Positions 25,033-32,604 of a stretch of DNA of 64,000 nt are shown here, one piece after another. The notes under the pieces are model-generated. The model was not told the origin of the DNA and made no database searches. It saw nothing but the letters and a program-made list of their open reading frames with translations. Each line of letters begins with the position of its first letter. Position 1 is the stretch's first letter. A program made the position numbers and the translations under genes. Source of the stretch: an uncultured Acetatifactor sp. GTDB taxonomy: Bacteria > Bacillota > Clostridia > Lachnospirales > Lachnospiraceae. The stretch is from contig CAJUAH010000006.1 in the NCBI GenBank assembly GCA_910584375.1, positions 1 to 64,000 of the forward strand, in the 5' to 3' direction.

Positions 25033-26250
25033 ATGATAAAAAATAGATGGAAAGCGATTCTGGATCTTGTGGCGCGAAACAGTAAGTTTGTCTTTCCCGT
25101 GATATTGATTGCCGCCGTGGCAACCACGGTTACTCTGGCTCTGAGAGCGGGAGACGAGTCGGGATCAGAACCGAATCAGCCCATTTCGGAACCCATTGAA
25201 GAGGTGTCGCAGACTCCGCAGCCGACGGAAGATCCAGTGAGCGCCACCATGGAGAGGAACACGGACGGTGACCTGTACAGTCTGATCGCTACTTATTACA
25301 ATGCGCTGGCTCTTGGTGATGTGGACACGATCAAAAGCATTTGCAGCTATCTGGAGGATACGGAAGAGATACGTATACCGGAGATGGCAAAATATGTGGA
25401 GAGTTATCCCCTGATCGAGATATATACCAAACCCGGTCCCCGGGAGAATTCTTATCTGGCCTATGTATATTTTCATATGACAATGATCGGCTATGACGAG
25501 GAGATTCCGGCCATGGACACCTTCTATGTCTGCACCAGGGAGGACGGCACGCTGTATCTGAATACGGATGAAGTGGTGCCGGACGCGGAACTGGAATATA
25601 TCGCCGAGATCAATCTGCAGGATGATGTGGTGGAGTTGATTAATCAGACCAATGTGGAATGCAATGATATATTTTTAAATAATGCGGACCTTTTCTACTT
25701 TGTTCAGGAAGTGGCGGCGGAGGTTAAGAAGACCACCGGGGAGACGCTGGCGGCCCAGAACAACACGGGGACCGGGGAACAGAACCAGCCGGAAGAAGGC
25801 GGCGATCCTGCCGAAGGAGGGGGAGAAGGCGGACAGACGTCCGAACCCGTGATTCCGCAGCCCACATCCGGGACGGCAACCACCACTGTGAATGTGCGCG
25901 GCTCCGACAGCGAGCAGGCAGAGAAGATTGGTAAAGTGGCAAAAGGTACGGCGGTAACGATTGTGGAACAGCAACTGAACGGCTGGACCCATATCGTTTT
26001 TGAGGGAAAAGACGGTTATATCAAGTCGGAATATCTGAGAGTGGCGGAAGTAGTGGACAGCAGCCAGGTCATCGGTCAGGTGACGGCGACCACCACGATC
26101 AATGTGCGCATGGCTCCCAGTCAGGAGTCGGCCAAGCTGGGCGTTCTGACCGGAGGGGACACGCTGGATCTGCTGGAAAGAGCCGACGGCTGGTGCAAGG
26201 TCATCTATAACGACCAGGTTGCCTATGTCAAAGAAGAATATGTGCAGTAG
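25033..26250 (+). CDS. Membrane-anchored protein with two C-terminal SH3b domains
   Basis: A 405-residue surface protein. A basic start and one hydrophobic segment (residues about 18-37) suggest an uncleaved anchor. A globular part of unknown fold (about 75-235) is followed by a Gly/Glu/Pro linker (240-285) and two bacterial SH3 domains (TTTVNVRGSDSEQAEKIGKV and TTTINVRMAPSQESAKLGVL). SH3b domains usually bind cell-wall peptides, so a wall-associated role is likely. Monocistronic: promoter region with tRNA upstream and a terminator downstream. No enzyme motif was seen. Confidence 0.85.
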   Translation: MIKNRWKAILDLVARNSKFVFPVILIAAVATTVTLALRAGDESGSEPNQPISEPIEEVSQTPQPTEDPVSATMERNTDGDLYSLIATYYNALALGDVDTIKSICSYLEDTEEIRIPEMAKYVESYPLIEIYTKPGPRENSYLAYVYFHMTMIGYDEEIPAMDTFYVCTREDGTLYLNTDEVVPDAELEYIAEINLQDDVVELINQTNVECNDIFLNNADLFYFVQEVAAEVKKTTGETLAAQNNTGTGEQNQPEEGGDPAEGGGEGGQTSEPVIPQPTSGTATTTVNVRGSDSEQAEKIGKVAKGTAVTIVEQQLNGWTHIVFEGKDGYIKSEYLRVAEVVDSSQVIGQVTATTTINVRMAPSQESAKLGVLTGGDTLDLLERADGWCKVIYNDQVAYVKEEYVQ

Positions 26251-26289
26251 TCCGTATAGATTTTACAGTTTGCCATATACTAGGAAAGA

Positions 26290-26320
26290 AAAGATGTTGT
26301 CTTAGGACAGCATCTTTTTT
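26290..26320 (+). terminator. Intrinsic terminator after the SH3 protein
   Basis: AAGATGTTGTC pairs with GACAGCATCTT (one G-U pair), loop TTAG, then TTTTTT. Confidence 0.9.
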
Positions 26321-26394
26321 CCTGCAAAAATGTGCTGACAGAGATATGCGCAGCAGAAGAGAAAAGCGCAGCGATTCAACTAGGAGGTTTGTAT

Positions 26395-26826
26395 ATGAGA
26401 TCACAGGAAGTGGCGGTGTATAAGGAGATCCAGAAAAATACGGAGATGGCTATGAAAGCCATCGACATAATCCATGAGAAGATCTATGACGAGGATTTGG
26501 CCAGGCAGATGTCCCGGCAGTCCCTGAAATATTCGGAGATACACAACCAGGCGGTATCCCAGCTCCTCCAGGCCAAAGCGGAACCCTATCATGAAAGCCA
26601 TGTGGAAAACCTGATGCTGGCGGGAGCCATCCATTACAACACCCTGCTCAATACCAGCACCAGCCATATCGCGGAGATGCTGATCAAGGGCAGCAACCAG
26701 GGGATCATGGACATGAACCGTATATTGAACCGCAATGCGGAGGCGGGAGAGAAACCTACCATGCTGGCCCAGCAGTTGATTTCCTTCGAGGAAAAAAATG
26801 TGGAACGGCTGACAAAATATCTTTAA
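26395..26826 (+). CDS. Small all-helical protein, possibly ferritin-like
   Basis: A 143-residue protein predicted to be nearly all helix. Its heptads and regularly spaced Glu/His pairs (AIDIIHEKIYDEDLAR, LKYSEIHNQAVSQLL, TSHIAEMLIKGSNQGIMDM) recall four-helix bundles of the ferritin-like class, but a full di-iron ligand set is not obvious, so function is unknown. AGGAGG stands eight bases before ATG 26395. It lies alone between a terminator and the gdhA promoter. Confidence 0.75.
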   Translation: MRSQEVAVYKEIQKNTEMAMKAIDIIHEKIYDEDLARQMSRQSLKYSEIHNQAVSQLLQAKAEPYHESHVENLMLAGAIHYNTLLNTSTSHIAEMLIKGSNQGIMDMNRILNRNAEAGEKPTMLAQQLISFEEKNVERLTKYL

Positions 26827-26947
26827 TGGATTTACTTTTTCATGGAACGAGTCTCAGATACTTTATTATTGTATACATGTATATTTTCTTGTGCAACTTG
26901 TATAAAAAAGTCAAGAAAACTTCTCAAATTTAGCGTGATAAAGCATG

Positions 26948-26976
26948 TTGCCTGATGAGAAAAGTAGCGATATAAT
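26948..26976 (+). promoter_or_regulatory. Promoter of gdhA
   Basis: TTGCCT (26948-26953) and TATAAT (26971-26976), 17-bp spacer, 40 bases before gdhA. Confidence 0.8.
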
Positions 26977-27015
26977 AGAGAACATGGGAAAATACATTAT
27001 AAGGAGGACATATAC

Positions 27016-28362
27016 ATGTCATATGTTGATGAGGTACTCGAGGTAGTACAGAAGAAGAATGCCGACCAGCCGGAATTTTTGCAGGCGGTCACCGAGGTTC
27101 TGGACTCTCTGCGGCCCGTGATTGACGCCAACGAGGAGCTTTACAGAAAGAATGCGATTCTGGAGAGGATCACCGAGCCCGACCGTCAGTTTATGTTCCG
27201 CGTACCCTGGGTGGATGACAAGGGACAGGTACAGGTAAACAGAGGTTTCCGTGTGCAGTTCAACAACGCCATCGGGCCCTACAAGGGGGGCTTACGTCTG
27301 CATCCTTCCGTGAACCTGGGCATTATTAAATTTCTGGGTTTTGAGCAGATTTTCAAAAACTCTCTGACTACGCTCCCCATCGGCGGCGGCAAGGGCGGCT
27401 CTGATTTTGACCCCAAGGGCAAGTCTGACAGGGAGATCATGGCTTTCTGCCAGAGTTTCATGACGGAACTGTGCAAGTACATTGGCGCGGACGTGGATGT
27501 CCCCGCAGGCGATATCGGAACCGGAGCGAGAGAGATCGGCTTTATGTTTGGCCAGTACAAGAGGATCCGCGGAACCTTTGAGGGCGTGCTGACCGGCAAG
27601 GGTCTGACCTACGGCGGTTCTCTGGCCCGTACCGAGGCTACGGGATACGGTCTGTTATACTTAACCCAGGAGATGATGAAATGTCATGGTCAGTCCATGG
27701 AAGGCAAGACCATCTGCGTTTCCGGCGCCGGCAATGTGGCGATCTACGCGATCCAAAAAGCGCATCAGATGGGTGCGAAGGTTGTGACCTGCTCCGACTC
27801 CACGGGCTGGATCTACGATCCCGAGGGTATCGATGTGGAACTGCTCAAGGAGGTAAAAGAGGTCAAGAGAGCGCGTCTGACCGAGTACGCCGCTGCCAGA
27901 AAGAGCGCGGAGTATCATGAGAAGAAGGACGGCGAGCACGGCGTATGGAGCATCAAGTGTGACATTGCCCTGCCCTGCGCCACCCAGAACGAGCTGGATA
28001 TCGAAGATGCAAAGATGCTGGTTGCTAACGGTGTGACTGCGGTATGCGAGGGCGCGAATATGCCCACCACTTTGGATGCTACCAAGTATCTCCAGGCCAA
28101 CAAGGTGCTGTTTGTGGGCGGCAAGGCTGCCAATGCGGGCGGTGTGGCCACCTCCGCGCTGGAGATGAGCCAGAACAGCGAGAGACTGTCCTGGACCTTT
28201 GAGGAGGTTGACTCCAAGCTGCAGAACATCATGATCACTATCTACCACAACATAGACGACGCCGCAAAGCGTTACGGCGTGGAGGGCGACTATGTGGCAG
28301 GCGCCAATATCGCCGGATTTGAGAAGGTGGTAGTGGCCATGCTGGCCCAGGGCGTTTGCTGA
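27016..28362 (+). CDS. gdhA: NADP-specific glutamate dehydrogenase
   Basis: The 448-residue hexameric-type enzyme interconverts 2-oxoglutarate plus ammonia and glutamate. Substrate-binding motifs GGLRLHPSVNLG and LPIGGGKGGSDFDPKG (with the catalytic lysine), the DVPAGDIGTGAREIGFM segment and the Rossmann fold (CVSGAGNVAIYAIQKA) are present. The ATG at 27016 follows AAGGAGG. Length and motifs match the bacterial NADP(H) 50-kDa class. It has its own promoter and a very strong terminator. Together with citrate synthase downstream it points to glutamate formation from citrate-derived 2-oxoglutarate. Confidence 0.96.
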   Translation: MSYVDEVLEVVQKKNADQPEFLQAVTEVLDSLRPVIDANEELYRKNAILERITEPDRQFMFRVPWVDDKGQVQVNRGFRVQFNNAIGPYKGGLRLHPSVNLGIIKFLGFEQIFKNSLTTLPIGGGKGGSDFDPKGKSDREIMAFCQSFMTELCKYIGADVDVPAGDIGTGAREIGFMFGQYKRIRGTFEGVLTGKGLTYGGSLARTEATGYGLLYLTQEMMKCHGQSMEGKTICVSGAGNVAIYAIQKAHQMGAKVVTCSDSTGWIYDPEGIDVELLKEVKEVKRARLTEYAAARKSAEYHEKKDGEHGVWSIKCDIALPCATQNELDIEDAKMLVANGVTAVCEGANMPTTLDATKYLQANKVLFVGGKAANAGGVATSALEMSQNSERLSWTFEEVDSKLQNIMITIYHNIDDAAKRYGVEGDYVAGANIAGFEKVVVAMLAQGVC

Positions 28363-28423
28363 GGAAAAGGGCTTTAAACCTTGGAAGATATTCTGGTAAG
28401 AACAGCCAAATAAAGTGATATCA

Positions 28424-28462
28424 AAATTCCCGGCCTGTATTTATACAGGGCCGGGAATTTTT
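28424..28462 (+). terminator. Strong intrinsic terminator after gdhA
   Basis: AAATTCCCGGC (28424-28434) pairs with GCCGGGAATTT (28450-28460), extended inside by CTGT/ACAG, and ends in TTTTT. Confidence 0.93.
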
Positions 28463-28480
28463 GACATGCGGCGGCAGCGG

Positions 28481-28645
28481 AGTCCTGCCTGGGCTCTGGA
28501 AACGCAGGGAGTGTGACGGCCGGGGAGTTCTGCCCAGGTTCCTGCATATGGAATGCGTTGGCTGAGGGAACCTGTTCAGATCTTGATTGCCTGCGGAATG
28601 CGGCAACTGTGGATTCCTGTTCAGGGTTTCGATTTCCAGGCATAT
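28481..28645. repeat. Degenerate tandem repeat, unit 42-45 bp
   Basis: Four diverged units start near 28481, 28526, 28568 and 28613. Each begins AGTCCTG/AGTTCTG/AACCTGT/ATTCCTG followed by a CAGG-like box, and the first three then have GGAAACGC or GGAATGCG. Unit lengths are multiples of three. No intact gene covers them. Confidence 0.5.
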
Positions 28646-28669
28646 TCTGGGTCTTTCTGGAAGTCTCAT

Positions 28670-28907
28670 GGGCCTATAGAAAAAAATTTGCGTTCTATAC
28701 CCATAAAAGTGGAAAAAGCACTATCTTTTATCTCGTGTATGGGCCTATGCAGGAAAATTTCTGCTTTGTACCCCTATTATAACTTCAAACGGGGGGGCGA
28801 AACGTGAAATTTTTGTGCATAGACCCAACGAAATATGAAATTTCTTTAAATCAGGACTTTATCTTGTCCTAAAAGGGTATAAAAATAGAATTTTTCTGTA
28901 TAGGCCC
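28670..28907. repeat. Four copies of a 33-bp repeat, two in each orientation
   Basis: Forward units lie at 28670-28702 and 28741-28773, reverse-complement units at about 28794-28826 and 28875-28907. Each reads GGGCCTAT-n-CAG/AAAAATTT in the first part and ends in TAYCCC, so a unit is itself weakly palindromic. Spacers are uneven (38, 20 and 48 bp), A/T-rich and unrelated. There are no cas genes nearby. Confidence 0.7.
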
Positions 28908-28951
28908 ACAGGAGATTCCTTATTTCCAGATTGAATATCAATTGTGGGAAG

Positions 28952-29713
28952 TCAAAGGAAATAATGTTGTATGATCCCTTCCACGATCTCAACATCCAAG
29001 GGATTATCCTTGGTTTCATAGGTGGTGATCAGGTTGATCGAGGGAATGATCCCATGGGAAAAATAGAGTTGCAGCTTGGAGCTGACATTGCGGCAGTATG
29101 CGGGATTGTCCATCATGCCAAAATGTTCCCAATAAAAAAGATTTCCCGTCATTGGATGCCGTAGGGTAAAGTCGGGGTAAAGCGTTGTTTCTCCGAGTTG
29201 CAATTCGCACTCATAACGGAAAGGAATGCTGTTTACATGGAGCAGCATATCGATCATAGCCTCTGATTTTGAGCGAACTATATTTCCGGAGCCAGTTTTA
29301 TAGATTAACTGCTCGGGGTATTTCCTGTTTTGTTCATAGGGTGCCGATGCCCATATGGATAGCTCCTGAGAGACCGGGGTAAAATGGGGGATAAGCAATT
29401 CTTTGTACTGTGGCGCGGTCAATAGCTTTTCTGCTGGAGAGGAACCGTCTTTATGATGACTGAGATAGTACTCTATGGCGCGTTTTTCCTGGGTGATTTA
29501 CTGAGATTGCAGAGACATGTATTTTTTTTCGGCCAGTTGCCTTGCAAGATTCTGCTCCCGTCTGGGTATATAGTTCTTCTGATAACCGTCGGTCTGATAC
29601 CATTTATAGTGGCGCCCATTGCGGGTACAGATCAGTTTCACTTGGGGCAAAGCTGCAAGTTTTGCCTCAATATCCTCCAACTGGAGACAAAGCCGACGGT
29701 GCTCTTTTTGCAT
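28952..29713 (-). pseudogene. Nuclease-fold-like gene interrupted by an in-frame TAA
   Basis: Reading the minus strand from 29713, a coiled-coil start (MQKEHRRLCLQLEDIEAKLAAL) runs into a TAA at 29498-29500; the same frame then continues without a further stop to 28952 through QEKRAIEYYLSHH and a C-terminal domain with RSKSEAMIDMLL, ETTLYPDFTLRHP and FYWEHFGMMD. The spacing E...D...(W)EH resembles a PD-(D/E)xK-type nuclease core, an inference. About 253 codons in total. A good ribosome site (AAAGGAGGG) lies 25 bases before ATG 29713, so the native start may have been further upstream and lost. A single nonsense change explains the break, so decay is recent or the stop is suppressed. Confidence 0.75.
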
Positions 29714-30172
29714 ACGTTGATAAATAGAAATAGAAATCCCTCCTTTTTATGGTTAGTAATAAAACTGTGGAAAATGGGGCGAGAGTGCAGGAATAAAAAC
29801 ATGAAATTAGTGTTGTTTCCTGACAGAGCCGAAAGCAGTCTTAAACTGTGTGAAATATATTGATCTATAGTCTTATTAAAGCATAAATCATGCTGTCTGT
29901 AAAGGAAAAAATGCATTCTGTAATGTAAACTTAAACAAAGTATATAAATCTCAAGAACATGGGAAATTATTCATTTCCAAATATCCGACTATTTGCATTG
30001 TGGATCACTAAAAAAATATCAGGGCAAAATGAAACTTGTCTTTCTGACAGGGGCTGTGGTATTATTTTCTCATTAGAAAGCAGACGCAGGTTCCGAAAGG
30101 GCCGTTGTCCCTGAAAAGACAGGCGGCAGCCGTGAGTAAGGTATTTTCAGGACGGTTGAGTGGAGGTAACCC
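29714..30172. other. 459-bp A/T-rich gap
   Basis: No gene is supported here. On the plus strand TTGTCT (30036-30041) and TATTAT (30060-30065) with an 18-bp spacer could be the promoter of the SMI1/KNR4-type gene. The rest shows no repeat or hairpin that I can defend. Confidence 0.5.
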
Positions 30173-31501
30173 ATGAAAGTATTGAAAGAGATGAAAAGGC
30201 AGTTATCCCGGGAGTATGCGCAGTATCTGCGGGATCTGATCGCGGAGGCGGGGAGAGCGGACGCCGGACGGCAGGTATTTGGCGCGGGAAAACATCAGTA
30301 CCGGCTTGGCCCTGTGCTTGCCCTGGAGGAGATTCGCCGGGTGGAGACACAGCGGCAGATGAAATTCCCCGAGGAGTATGTATTTTATCTGACCCAGGTG
30401 GGCGATGGCGGGGCGGGACCGTATTATGGACTGTATCCCTTTGAGAAAGTAATGCGGGAGAACAGGAATCCCTGTCTGGGGCAGATCTTTGAGCAGACCG
30501 TCATGCCGGGGATCACCGGGAAACAGTGGCGGGAGCATATGCAACGGCTGGACGCGCTGGGGGAGAGCATGGAGACGGATATGGAATGTGAGGCGTACCG
30601 GGATAAGCTGTATGCCGGAATGATTTCGGTGGGAACCCAGGGCTGCACCTACGACCACATGCTGATGCTGGCCGGAAAATATGCCGGACGGATCATGTAT
30701 ATGGACTGGAATGAACTCCCGGACAATCCTCCTTTCGATACGGGGATGACCTTTCTGGAGTGGATGGAAGGCTATTTCAGGGACATTATTGAAGGCTATA
30801 ACATGAAAAATTACGGCTATCGGCAGAGAAAGACCCAGGAGCAGGTTCTGGAGCAATATTCCTCCTGCCCGACAACTGCCGCAAAAAGGGCTCTGCTGGA
30901 CTCTTTGTTTCGGCAGGGGAAGATCAGGGCGGAGACGGCAGATTTCCTGGAGGAACTTGCCTTTGCGGACGGGGATGTCACGGACATATGTTGCGTGCTG
31001 CTGGTGGAAAAAGAGCAGGAGCGGGGATTGGCAGTATTTGAAAAAATGCTGGCACAGAAAAGGATTCCGGCTATATGCGGCAGTATACGCTGTCTGCGGC
31101 GGTTGCCGATCCAGACGCGCTCTCGTTTGTACCGTCAGGTATTGCAGGTACTTGGGGAGATCCGGGATAAGGAGGGTAATTCGGTATATTATTTTTTTAT
31201 GGATTGTGAACAGTTCCGGGCGGCGGATATTGTGGAGCATGTCAGGCGTATGGAGGACAGGGAACTGTTAAAGACAGGCATATACGTCATGGGCAGGGCG
31301 AAGGATGCTCTGGACTATGTGGATCAGTTTGTCCAGTGGATGCAGTCGGAGGATTTTCATGTCGCTCACACGGCTCTGCAGGCCATGGCTCACCAAAAGC
31401 ACGATAAGCTGATGCCGGTATATCTGTGGATGCAGGAGAAGTATAAGACAAACAGCGTCATGCTGAAAAACTTACAGATCGCCATGGAACATGTAAAGTG
31501 A
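30173..31501 (+). CDS. SMI1/KNR4 (SUKH) domain protein with helical repeat tail
   Basis: The 442-residue soluble protein starts with a SUKH/SMI1-KNR4 domain at about residues 40-205, seen in MKFPEEYVFYLTQVGDGGAGPYYGLYPFE and PPFDTGMTFLEWMEGYFRDII. The C-terminal half (about 230-440) is all helical, with repeating amphipathic helices that look like HEAT or ARM units. SUKH proteins often are immunity proteins against contact-dependent or polymorphic toxins; the tail could widen the binding surface. No toxin gene is adjacent, so the role is open. GGAGG precedes ATG 30173. The gene is in the accessory island before the MNT/HEPN pair. Confidence 0.85.
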   Translation: MKVLKEMKRQLSREYAQYLRDLIAEAGRADAGRQVFGAGKHQYRLGPVLALEEIRRVETQRQMKFPEEYVFYLTQVGDGGAGPYYGLYPFEKVMRENRNPCLGQIFEQTVMPGITGKQWREHMQRLDALGESMETDMECEAYRDKLYAGMISVGTQGCTYDHMLMLAGKYAGRIMYMDWNELPDNPPFDTGMTFLEWMEGYFRDIIEGYNMKNYGYRQRKTQEQVLEQYSSCPTTAAKRALLDSLFRQGKIRAETADFLEELAFADGDVTDICCVLLVEKEQERGLAVFEKMLAQKRIPAICGSIRCLRRLPIQTRSRLYRQVLQVLGEIRDKEGNSVYYFFMDCEQFRAADIVEHVRRMEDRELLKTGIYVMGRAKDALDYVDQFVQWMQSEDFHVAHTALQAMAHQKHDKLMPVYLWMQEKYKTNSVMLKNLQIAMEHVK

Positions 31502-31573
31502 CGGCGGAGAATGCCGCGGAGAGTTTTCCCAGTGGCTGCCTGGCAACAGGTAGAGTTAAGAAAGCGGTACCTA

Positions 31574-31602
31574 TTGCTTTTCTGTGTACCAACGTATATA
31601 AT
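31574..31602 (+). promoter_or_regulatory. Promoter of the hsdM remnant
   Basis: TTGCTT (31574-31579) and TATAAT (31597-31602), 17-bp spacer. After loss of the methylase gene this promoter would transcribe the MNT/HEPN pair. Confidence 0.75.
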
Positions 31603-31636
31603 ATGTTGTAAGAATAATTCATGGGGGGTAATTCAT

Positions 31637-31771
31637 ATGGCTGAGAAAAACAGTGCCAATATTGGATTTGAAAAACAGCTTTGGGACGCGGCCCGTGTTC
31701 TGTGAAGACATATTCCTGCGACGGAATACAGAAAGCTAATCATCGGACTTATCTTTTTGCACTATATTTCT
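31637..31771 (+). pseudogene. 5' remnant of a type I restriction-modification methylase gene (hsdM)
   Basis: The frame from ATG 31637 reads MAEKNSANIGFEKQLWDAA, the standard N-terminus of HsdM, then hits TGA at 31703-31705 and continues in the same frame as RHIPATEYRKLIIGLIFLHYIS, the next conserved HsdM stretch. Homology ends at about 31771; the rest of hsdM and all of hsdS and hsdR are missing. GGGGGG stands at a usable ribosome-site distance. It is a deletion scar of a lost restriction system. Confidence 0.85.
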
Positions 31772-31822
31772 GCGGCCACAAACTGGAGGAGAAGATTAGA
31801 AAGAAATTAGGAGCCATTGGGT

Positions 31823-32113
31823 ATGAAGTATAATATTCCTGACAGAGTTTTGAAAGAGATAACGTTGTTTGCTTGCAAACATAATGTTGAAGAAATTGTA
31901 CTTTTTGGCTCGCGCGCGAAAGGTACACATACAGAAAGAAGCGATATTGACATCGCCGTTCGCGGCGGTGATTTTGATGGCTTTTATTGGGATATAAAGG
32001 AAAATGTTCACTCTCTTCTGTCATTTGATTTAGTGGAACTTGGCGACGATGTTTCCGATGAGTTGAAAAGAGAACTTGAAAAGGACGGGATAACCATATA
32101 TGAAAAAACTTGA
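31823..32113 (+). CDS. MNT-domain nucleotidyltransferase (MntA-like antitoxin)
   Basis: A 96-residue minimal nucleotidyltransferase. The core motif GSRAKGTHTERSDIDIAV carries the GS signature and the DxD metal ligands (residues about 32-48). Small MNT proteins pair with HEPN partners and in the characterised MntA-HepT systems AMPylate and silence the HEPN RNase. Its stop overlaps the next gene by 14 bases, the usual arrangement. The ATG at 31823 has AGGAG about 10 bases upstream. Confidence 0.88.
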   Translation: MKYNIPDRVLKEITLFACKHNVEEIVLFGSRAKGTHTERSDIDIAVRGGDFDGFYWDIKENVHSLLSFDLVELGDDVSDELKRELEKDGITIYEKT

Positions 32114-32510
32114 TAATTTTTCAAACTGCCTTAACGTGTTGAAAGGTGCAGATTTTGGATTTGCAAACGAGAACGACATTTATAGAATGGGAGTTATCGG
32201 ACAGTTCAATCTGACATTCGAGCTTGCCTGGAAAGCATTGCAGGCAGTGTTAAGGCTACACGGCGCGGAGAGCGCGGAAACAGGATCGCCCAGAGAAATA
32301 TTGCAGCTTGGATATAAGCTTGGATTTGTGGAAGATTCAGCCGTGTGGCTTGCCATGTTGAAAAAGCGCAATACTTTGGTATACATCTACGACGAGGATG
32401 AGATAGATGGAATGCTCCTGCTTATCCGCGACAGTTTTACGGCCGCATTTATTGCACTGGAGAAATTACTTCGTGAGAAACTTGATGAAACTGGGAGTGA
32501 TTGGGAGTGA
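32100..32510 (+). CDS. HEPN-type nucleotidyltransferase substrate-binding protein (HI0074 family)
   Basis: The 136-residue helical protein belongs to the HI0074-type partners of MNT nucleotidyltransferases: NDIYRMGVIGQFNLTFELAWKALQ near the start, GSPREILQLGYKLG in the middle and LKKRNTLVYIYDEDE near residue 100. In toxic HEPN proteins this last site has R-x4-H; here the position usually held by histidine is tyrosine (RNTLVYIY), so RNase activity is doubtful. It overlaps the upstream MNT gene by 14 bases and uses ATG 32100. The pair is probably a toxin-antitoxin module or a derivative. Confidence 0.85.
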   Translation: MKKLDNFSNCLNVLKGADFGFANENDIYRMGVIGQFNLTFELAWKALQAVLRLHGAESAETGSPREILQLGYKLGFVEDSAVWLAMLKKRNTLVYIYDEDEIDGMLLLIRDSFTAAFIALEKLLREKLDETGSDWE

Positions 32511-32604
32511 AATATTAATTGCAGGTATTAATACCGGTTCTTTCGGGAGTCAGCTGCATAAGGAAGATTAATTGGGAGAACCGAATATCCGGGAGAGACA
32601 GAAG

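Larger units (their letters stand above)
28363..28951. other. 589-bp non-coding stretch after gdhA
   Basis: The stretch holds the gdhA terminator, the degenerate 42-45-bp repeats and the 33-bp repeat family. Short open frames on both strands change phase from unit to unit, have no ribosome sites and are not credible genes. Confidence 0.7.

Noticed and set aside
28374..28807. Small open frames after gdhA
   Set aside because: They follow the repeat units, change strand and frame freely and have no ribosome sites.
28670..28907. CRISPR array made of the 33-bp repeats
   Set aside because: Only four diverged units, in both orientations, with uneven spacers and no cas gene in the window.
31772..31822. 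Coding tail (KLEEKIRKKLGAIGYEV-like) before mntA
   Set aside because: A 17-codon stretch looks protein-like but has no start, and no gene of origin can be recognised; noted only as possible debris of the deletion.
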